64,000 nucleotides of DNA from Bog-473 sp963783245 (GTDB taxonomy: Bacteria; Actinomycetota; Acidimicrobiia; Acidimicrobiales; RAAP-2). A model generated the notes under the pieces. It was not told the origin of the DNA. It saw nothing but the letters and a program-made list of their open reading frames with translations, and ran no database searches. The stretch spans positions 169,234 through 233,233 of the forward strand of contig CAWAMS010000005.1 of the NCBI GenBank assembly GCA_963783245.1, written 5' to 3'. The position numbers and the translations under genes are program-made. Shown piece after piece: positions 58,913 through 64,000 of the stretch; the stretch's first letter is position 1, and each line of letters begins with the position of its first letter.

Positions 58913-59973
58913 GTCAATCCGACTCCTTGCGGAAGTGCGGAGCCTCGTGGTGCTCGTGACGGTTCTGGCGTTCCATTTCCTCGTCCTTGGCCAACTGACG
59001 TTCCAAGATCGTCGGGCTCACTGGGGGCGACCGGAAGCAGGTCGGCCACCGGGGCCTCGACCACGTCGTCAGCCACTCGTCGCTCATCGGCGACGGGCGT
59101 CTCGACGATGTCCACCGCGAACGCTTCGGTCCCGCTCGGGGTGTCGATCAAGAGCTCGTCGAGCAGGTCGCTGTCGGCGACGGCGCCGTTCTCGGCCGGG
59201 GAATCCTCGCCGGGCGCCCCGAAGTCAGCCTTGCGGCGACCGCCACCGGCGGTGATGAGACGCCGGGGCCCACTCTGGCCCGAGGTCTCGCCCACGGCCA
59301 TGGCGGCCTCGCGGGTGATCTTGTCCTCGATCGAGACCTTGTACGGCAGGATGTCGCCCTTGTAGATCCAGACCTTGACGCCGACCCGGCCCGAAGTCGT
59401 CCGCGCCTCGCGGAACCCGTAGTCGATGTCGGCCCGCAGGGTGTGCAACGGCACCCGACCCTCGCGGTACTGCTCCTTACGCGACATTTCCGAACCACCG
59501 AGCCGGCCCGAGCACTGCACCTTGATGCCCTGGGCACCGGCCTTCTGCACGGTCTGAATGGCCCGCTTCATCGCACGTCGGAAGGCCACACGCCGCACCA
59601 GCTGGTCGCAGATGCCCTGGGCGATGAGGGCGGCGTCCAATTCGGGCTGCTTGATCTCCTGGATGTTCAGCTGGATCCGGTTCTGGAGACCGGTGATCTC
59701 CTCGAGCTTCTTCTTGAGCCGGTCGGCTTCCGAGCCACGACGGCCGATCACGATGCCCGGGCGGGCCGTGTGGATGTCGACCCGCAAGCGGTCGCGCGTG
59801 CGCTCCACCTCGATACGGCTGACCGCGGCCGCCTCGAGCTGCGTCATCAGGTAGTCGCGGATCTTCCAATCCTCGACCACGAACTCGCGGTAGTGCCGCT
59901 CCTCGAACCAACGGGACTTCCAATCGGTAGTGATACCGAGACGGAAGCCATAGGGGTTTACCTTCTGGCCCAT
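58906..59973 (-). CDS. rpsC: 30S ribosomal protein S3 with long acidic tail
   Basis: The conserved body (GQKVNPYGFRLGITTDWKSR, KH domain IVIGRRGSEADRLKKKLEEI, GCSGRLGGSEMSRKEQY-type QCSGRLGGSEMSRKEQYREG) ends near residue 225. A 130-residue extension follows, rich in Asp, Glu, Ala and Val (DSDLLDELLIDTP, VADDVVEAPVADLLPV). The last 30 residues are probably off frame: one shift near 59010-59030 gives TILERQLAKDEEMERQNRHE and a stop at 58914 right at the rplP ribosome site, which looks more natural. S3 is normally 210-280 residues. Confidence 0.93.
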   Translation of the reverse strand: MGQKVNPYGFRLGITTDWKSRWFEERHYREFVVEDWKIRDYLMTQLEAAAVSRIEVERTRDRLRVDIHTARPGIVIGRRGSEADRLKKKLEEITGLQNRIQLNIQEIKQPELDAALIAQGICDQLVRRVAFRRAMKRAIQTVQKAGAQGIKVQCSGRLGGSEMSRKEQYREGRVPLHTLRADIDYGFREARTTSGRVGVKVWIYKGDILPYKVSIEDKITREAAMAVGETSGQSGPRRLITAGGGRRKADFGAPGEDSPAENGAVADSDLLDELLIDTPSGTEAFAVDIVETPVADERRVADDVVEAPVADLLPVAPSEPDDLGTSVGQGRGNGTPEPSRAPRGSALPQGVGLTC

Positions 59974-60702
59974 CTACTCGCCCTTCTCATCGGCGTCGGC
60001 GTCTGCCTCGACCGTCTCGTCCTCGTCGTCCATGTCGACCACATCGGCGGCACCTTCGTCGCTGACGTCGTCCACTTCGTTCTCTGCGCTGTCGTCCTCC
60101 GGCGCCTCGGCCTCATCGACCTCGGCCGCATCGAGCTCGGGCACGTCGATCACGTCGGGATCGAGTGCCTCTTCCTCGGCCTCCGCCGCTGCTGCGGCCT
60201 CGGCTTCGGCCACCGCCTGCGAGGCACGACGGCGGGAGAGTCGACCCGAGAGGTCGGCCCGGCGCCGTGAGGCGTCGACCCGGCGCGAACGGTGCGCGCT
60301 GACCGCTTCCATGCGCTTGCGGCGCAGCTCGAGCTTCTCGGCCGGCAGCCGGCTCACGATGATCGTGATGTGACTCGAGCGCTTGCGGATGCGCGTCGCC
60401 CGGCCGCGGGCCCGGGGTCGCCAGCGCTTGGCCGTCGTGCCCTCGTCGGCGTAGCAGGCCGACACGTAGAGCTCGTCGGGATTCTGGAAATCGTTGTGGG
60501 CGGCGTTGGCCACGGCCGAAGCCAGCACCTTGCCGATGATGTTCGCCGCTTCTCGCTCGGTGCCGACGAGGATCTCGGCGGCCCGGTCCACGTCCTGCCC
60601 GCGGATGAGGTCGAGGACCTGGCGGACCTTGGAGGCCGACAGCCCGCTGTGGCGGAGAACGGCGCGCGTCCCGGGACGCTCGTTGGTCTTGGTGGCGGTC
60701 AT
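59974..60702 (-). CDS. rplV: 50S ribosomal protein L22 with acidic C-terminal extension
   Basis: The L22 fold runs from AVLRHSGLSASKVRQVLDLI through RGRATRIRKRSSHITIIVSR, about 120 residues. After a basic SxR linker (LSRRRASQAVAEAEAA) comes an extension of about 65 residues with roughly one third Asp/Glu (DPDVIDVPELDAAEVDEAEA, MDDEDETVEADADADEKGE). The frame is clean throughout. Total 242 residues versus 110-150 normally. It ends one base before rpsC. Confidence 0.97.
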   Translation of the reverse strand: MTATKTNERPGTRAVLRHSGLSASKVRQVLDLIRGQDVDRAAEILVGTEREAANIIGKVLASAVANAAHNDFQNPDELYVSACYADEGTTAKRWRPRARGRATRIRKRSSHITIIVSRLPAEKLELRRKRMEAVSAHRSRRVDASRRRADLSGRLSRRRASQAVAEAEAAAAAEAEEEALDPDVIDVPELDAAEVDEAEAPEDDSAENEVDDVSDEGAADVVDMDDEDETVEADADADEKGE

Positions 60703-60703
60703 G

Positions 60704-60982
60704 TCAGCGCCGTGCTCCCCGCTCCTGCCCGGCGTGGTACCGGAAGGTGCGTGTCGGGGCGAACTCGCCCAGCTTGTGGCCGACCATGGACTCGGTCACG
60801 TAGACCGGAACGTGCCGGCGTCCGTCATGGACGGCGATGGTGTGGCCGACCATGTCGGGGATGATGGTCGAACGCCGGGACCAGGTCTTGATGACCTTCT
60901 TCTCCCCGCTCGAGTTCAACACGTCCACCTTCTTCAACAGGTGGTCGTCGACGAATGGGCCCTTCTTCAAGCTACGCGGCAT
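60704..60982 (-). CDS. rpsS: 30S ribosomal protein S19
   Basis: 92 residues, PRSLKKGPFVDDHLLKKVDV, with WSRRSTIIPDMVGHTIAVHD and MVGHKLGEFAPTRTFRYH. Complete and normal. Confidence 0.98.
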   Translation of the reverse strand: MPRSLKKGPFVDDHLLKKVDVLNSSGEKKVIKTWSRRSTIIPDMVGHTIAVHDGRRHVPVYVTESMVGHKLGEFAPTRTFRYHAGQERGARR

Positions 60983-61000
60983 ACCTGCTCAACCCTTCGC

Positions 61001-61837
61001 CTATCGCCGCGCGCCGCGGGTGCGGCGCCGACGGACGATCATCGAATCGGACTTCTTGTTGCGTGACCGGGTGCGACCCTCGGCCTTGCCCCAGGGCGAG
61101 ACCGGGTGGCGTCCGCCCGAGGACTTGCCCTCTCCACCACCGAGCGGGTGGTCGACCGGGTTCATGGCCACTCCACGGGTCTGCGGACGCTTGCCCTTCC
61201 AGCGGTTGCGGCCGGCCTTCCCGATCTTGATCAGCTCTGCTTCGGCGTTGCCGACCACACCCAGGGTGCCGCGGCAGTCGATCGACACCCGGCGCATTTC
61301 CGTCGAGGGGAGACGCAGGGTGGCGAAGGCGCCTTCCTTGGCCACCAGCTGAATGCTCATGCCCGCACCGCGGGCCATCTTCCCGCCACCGCCGGGACGC
61401 AGCTCGACGTTGTGGATGGTCGAGCCGACCGGGATGTAGCGCAGGGGCAGCGCGTTGCCGGGACGGATGTCGGCCCCCTGGCCGCTCTGGACCTTGTCGT
61501 CCACCTTGAGCCCGGCCGGAGCGAGGATGTAGCGCTTCTCGCCGTCGGCGTAGTGCAGCAGGGCGATCCGGGCATTGCGATTGGGGTCGTACTCAATGGC
61601 CGCCACGCGGGCCGGGACGCCGTCCTTGTTGCGACGGAAGTCGATGATCCGGTACTGCTGCTTGTGGCCGCCACCACGGTGGCGGGCCGTCTTGCGACCG
61701 TGGTTGTTGCGCCCGCCCGATCCGGGGTTGGGCGCGAGCAGCGACTTCTCCGGGTGATCGCGGGTGATCTCGGAGAAGTCCGAGACCGTCTGGAAGCGAC
61801 GGCCCGGGCTGGTGGGTTTACGTGAGCGAAGTGGCAT
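61001..61837 (-). CDS. rplB: 50S ribosomal protein L2
   Basis: The 278-residue protein from ATG 61837 (MPLRSRKPTSPGRRFQTVSD) contains RRNKDGVPARVAAIEYDPNR and the peptidyl-transferase region VAMNPVDHPLGGGEGKSSGG, with the conserved His. The tail is basic (RNKKSDSMIVRRRRTRGARR). Confidence 0.98.
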   Translation of the reverse strand: MPLRSRKPTSPGRRFQTVSDFSEITRDHPEKSLLAPNPGSGGRNNHGRKTARHRGGGHKQQYRIIDFRRNKDGVPARVAAIEYDPNRNARIALLHYADGEKRYILAPAGLKVDDKVQSGQGADIRPGNALPLRYIPVGSTIHNVELRPGGGGKMARGAGMSIQLVAKEGAFATLRLPSTEMRRVSIDCRGTLGVVGNAEAELIKIGKAGRNRWKGKRPQTRGVAMNPVDHPLGGGEGKSSGGRHPVSPWGKAEGRTRSRNKKSDSMIVRRRRTRGARR

Positions 61838-61854
61838 GGAGTGCGATCCTGTGA

Positions 61855-62134
61855 TCAGCGATCGAAGAGATCGATGGAGTCGTCGGGATGGAGGGTGACG
61901 ATGGCGCGCTTGGTGTTGGGGCGGTGGCCCTTGATGTTCGTGCGCCGGTTGCGCGTCGACTTTCCCTTGCGGTTCAGCGTGTTGACGTTGGTGACCCGCA
62001 CGTTGAAGGCCTGCTCGACCGCATGGCGGACGTCGATCTTCGTGGCGCCGGGATCCACGATGAAGACGTAGACGTTCTGGTCCATGAGCCCGTAGCTCTT
62101 CTCGGACACCACCGGGCCGGATCAGCACTGACAT
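61855..62134 (-). CDS. rplW: 50S ribosomal protein L23, one frameshift
   Basis: ATG 62134 gives MSVLIRP. A break in the C/G-rich run at about 62113-62120 leads to VVSEKSYGLMDQNVYVFIVD and AFNVRVTNVNTLNRKGKSTR, the L23 body to the stop. Repaired length is about 92 residues. It sits at the tunnel exit where SRP docks. Confidence 0.94.
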
Positions 62135-62138
62135 GGCA

Positions 62139-62957
62139 TCACGCATCGGCGTCGGTCTCCTCGGCATTCGGCATCGGCATCGTCAACGGCGTCGGTCGCA
62201 TCTCGGCGCATCGGCCTCGGCGCAGCCTCGGGCGCAGCTGCCTCGGGCGCAGCCTCAGGTGCCTCGGCGCAGCAGTGCCGGCGAAGGCATCCGAGCCCGG
62301 CAGCGTGCGGTCGGAGAACACGATCCAGTCGTTGCGCAGGACGTCGTGGGCGGAGAGCTGGCCGAATGAGGTGGTCGTGACCTGCGGCAGGTTGGCGAAG
62401 GACCGGCCGGCGATCGTCTCGTCGGCGGCCAGCACCACCAGCACGGTGCCGGCGATCTCGAGATTGGTGAGCGCAGCGACGGCGTCCTTGGTCTTCGGAC
62501 CCTCCCAGCCCCACTGGTCGACCAGGGCCACCCGGTCGTTGGCGGCCCGGTCACTGAGGGCCGACAGCAGCGCGAGGCGCACCATCTTCTTGGGGGTGTG
62601 CTGCTTGTAGCTTCGCGGCTTGGGCCCGAGGGCGATGCCACCGCCGCTCATGGAGGGCGAGCGGCTCGAACCCTGGCGGGCCCGGCCGGTGCCCTTCTGG
62701 GCGAATGGCTTGGCCCCGCCGCCACGGACCTGCGAACGGGTCTTGGTGGACTGGGTGCCGGCCCGGATGGAGGCCAGTTGGGCCGTCACCACCTGGTGCA
62801 GCACGGCCACGTTGGGCTCGATGCCGAAGATGGAAGGCTCCAGGTCGACCGACCCCAGCTCGTCGCCGGCCACGTTGCGTCGGGTGACGGTCCGGGTCAC
62901 GGGCGCCGGACGGTCCTTCTTGACCGGTCCGCGGATCACCGTATCGGTGATGGTCAT
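62139..62957 (-). CDS. rplD: 50S ribosomal protein L4 with Ala/Glu-rich tail, broken near the 3' end
   Basis: The L4 core runs from LEPSIFGIEPNVAVLHQVVT through AKPFAQKGTGRARQGSSRSP to NDWIVFSDRTLPGSDAFAGT, about 225 residues. After about 62275 the current frame is Arg/Leu-rich, while the next frame reads AEAPEAAPEAAAPEAAP, and the end EETDADA with the stop at 62139 is back in the first frame. The native tail is therefore probably an acidic Ala/Glu/Asp extension interrupted by at least two shifts. The ATG overlaps the rplC stop (ATGA). Confidence 0.92.
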   Translation of the reverse strand: MTITDTVIRGPVKKDRPAPVTRTVTRRNVAGDELGSVDLEPSIFGIEPNVAVLHQVVTAQLASIRAGTQSTKTRSQVRGGGAKPFAQKGTGRARQGSSRSPSMSGGGIALGPKPRSYKQHTPKKMVRLALLSALSDRAANDRVALVDQWGWEGPKTKDAVAALTNLEIAGTVLVVLAADETIAGRSFANLPQVTTTSFGQLSAHDVLRNDWIVFSDRTLPGSDAFAGTAAPRHLRLRPRQLRPRLRRGRCAEMRPTPLTMPMPNAEETDADA

Positions 62958-63613
62958 CGCGACCCTCCCGGCTTGGTGGTCGCCTTGACCGAGTCCCGGA
63001 GGACCACGACGGTGCCGCGGGCCCCGGGCACAGCGCCCTTGACCAGCACCAACTGGCGTTCCGGATCGGCGGAGATCACCTGAAGATTGAGGGCGGTCAC
63101 CTGCTTGCCGCCCATCTGCCCGGCCATGCGGGTCCCCTTGAAGACGCGGGACGGGGTGGCGCAGGCGCCGATGGAGCCGGGCACACGGTGGCTCTTGTGG
63201 TTACCGTGCGAGGCTCCCTGACCCTTGAAGTTGTGGCGCTTCATGCCACCGGCGAATCCCTTGCCCTTGCTGACGGCGATGGCGTCGACCCGATCGCCCG
63301 CCGTCCAGACGTCGGCCGCCAGTTCCTGCCCCACGCTGAACTCGGCCACGTCGTCGAGCCGCAGCTCCACCAGTCCGCGGCCGGGCTCGACGCTGGCCTT
63401 GGCGTAGTGCCCGATCTGGGGCTTGGTCAGGGTGGAGGCCCGACGGAACCCCCAGGTCACCTGCAGTGCGGAGTACCCGTCCGACTCGACCGTCTTGACC
63501 TGGACCACGCGCACGGGCGCGACTTTCAGCACCGTCACCGGTATGGCGCGGTTCTGTTCGTCCCAGACCTGGGTCATGCCGACCTTCTCGCCGACGATCG
63601 CCTTGCTTGCCAC
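62954..63613 (-). CDS. rplC: 50S ribosomal protein L3
   Basis: 219 residues from GTG 63613 (ASKAIVGEKVGMTQVWDEQN). The central loop SKGKGFAGGMKRHNFKGQGA and SHGNHKSHRVPGSIGACATP reach the peptidyl-transferase centre. A longer upstream frame is not supported. Confidence 0.97.
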   Translation of the reverse strand: MASKAIVGEKVGMTQVWDEQNRAIPVTVLKVAPVRVVQVKTVESDGYSALQVTWGFRRASTLTKPQIGHYAKASVEPGRGLVELRLDDVAEFSVGQELAADVWTAGDRVDAIAVSKGKGFAGGMKRHNFKGQGASHGNHKSHRVPGSIGACATPSRVFKGTRMAGQMGGKQVTALNLQVISADPERQLVLVKGAVPGARGTVVVLRDSVKATTKPGGSR

Positions 63614-63660
63614 GTGTCTTTTCTCCCTGCGCTGCCCACGGCTTCCCGTGCGCACGCCAA

Positions 63661-63689
63661 CGCTCCGCCCGGGAATCCCGAGCGGAGCG
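63661..63689 (-). promoter_or_regulatory. Perfect hairpin in the rpsJ-rplC gap
   Basis: CGCTCCGC pairs with GCGGAGCG, and within the loop CGGGA pairs with TCCCG, giving a 13-pair structure in the RNA ahead of rplC, about 50 bases upstream of its start. It has no T tail, so it is more likely an attenuator or leader element than a terminator. The 226-base gap is unusually large for this point in the operon, and the rest of it holds no gene. Confidence 0.55.
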
Positions 63690-63839
63690 CTCGAATGGTT
63701 TGGCGTGAGGTACCGGCATACACCGGCGTTCACGCACTTCTGTTGTAGAGGACGGCGCCGGAGGCGCCATCGGGTGCCAAATCGGCCCGTGCGACGTTAC
63801 ACCACGCGGGCCCCGCTCTGCCAGGCGGAAAAGCCCGGA

Positions 63840-64000
63840 CTAGGCGGTTTGAATCTTTATTTCGATATCGACGCCGGCCGGCAGGTCGAGCCGCTGGAGC
63901 GAATCGACCGTCTTGGGCGTGTGCTCGACGATGTCCACCAGGCGCTTGTGCACCCGCATTTCGAAGTGCTCGCGGGAGTCCTTGTACTTGTGGGGCGAGC
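63840..64000 (-). CDS. rpsJ: 30S ribosomal protein S10, 3' part
   Basis: The C-terminal 53 residues are visible and cut by the right edge: SPHKYKDSREHFEMRVHKRL, then VDIVEHTPKTVDSLQRLDLP and the end AGVDIEIKIQTA. S10 is also NusE, an antitermination factor. It is the first gene of the S10 operon, which reads leftwards through rplC to rpsQ. Confidence 0.95.
   Translation of the reverse strand, partial: SPHKYKDSREHFEMRVHKRLVDIVEHTPKTVDSLQRLDLPAGVDIEIKIQTA

Overview
The window is a high-GC stretch of bacterial chromosome, almost certainly from an actinobacterium. The evidence is the base composition, frequent GTG/TTG starts, an F420-type (Ddn family) reductase, a DUF222/HNH protein, zinc-binding S14/S4/L36, and a gene order from the S10/spc/alpha ribosomal operons through truA, rplM-rpsI, glmM, glmS, acpS, nnrD, alr, tsaE/tsaB/rimI, groESL and guaA/guaB3 that I know from Mycobacterium and relatives. 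I infer a deep-branching lineage such as Acidimicrobiia from the 42-residue 'GKGYWLVASDGGIF' repeats and the unusual ribosomal-protein tails. That placement is an inference.

Layout. 1-7.7 kb is accessory and mixed-strand: an SDR end, a small acidic protein, a DUF222/HNH protein, a divergent TetR/Ddn pair with a visible operator, a GNAT, a broken Gfo/Idh oxidoreductase and a DHA2 drug exporter. From 7.7 kb onward nearly everything is on the minus strand. 7.7-11.8 kb holds an ACT protein, a transglutaminase-like protease and a fused circularly permuted ATP-grasp/alpha-E protein, all co-directional. 11.8-22.5 kb carries central metabolism: mdh, icd, metF, a cupin, folD, purN-purH as one reading frame, a secreted GH43-like repeat protein, and sucD/sucC. 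22.5-31.5 kb has a lone B12-binding domain, a PcrA/UvrD helicase, guaA, guaB3, a NUDIX hydrolase and groEL/groES under a CIRCE operator. 31.6-35.0 kb is a plus-strand island (secreted protein, SDR, GH13 glucosidase) followed by a GGDEF cyclase. It sits where tsaD is normally found. 36.6-45.5 kb has rimI, a tsaE-tsaB frame, uracil-DNA glycosylase, alr, nnrD, acpS, glmS and glmM, that is tRNA modification and cell-wall precursor supply. 45.5-64 kb is translation: rpsI, rplM, truA, rplQ, rpoA, rpsD, rpsK, rpsM, rpmJ, infA, map, adk, secY, then the spc and S10 operons back to rpsJ, cut by the window edge.

Two things stand out. First, about twenty single-base frame breaks fall in genes that should be essential (guaA, guaB3, adk, secY, rpsM, rplE, rplW, truA, pcrA). 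The simplest reading is consensus error in the sequence rather than gene decay, and it tempers the apparent purN-purH and tsaE-tsaB fusions. Second, several neighbouring ribosomal proteins (L4, L22, S3, L29, S17) carry long acidic or His/Asp-rich terminal extensions, the most extreme being L29.

No rRNA, tRNA, CRISPR array, insertion sequence or prophage gene was seen.
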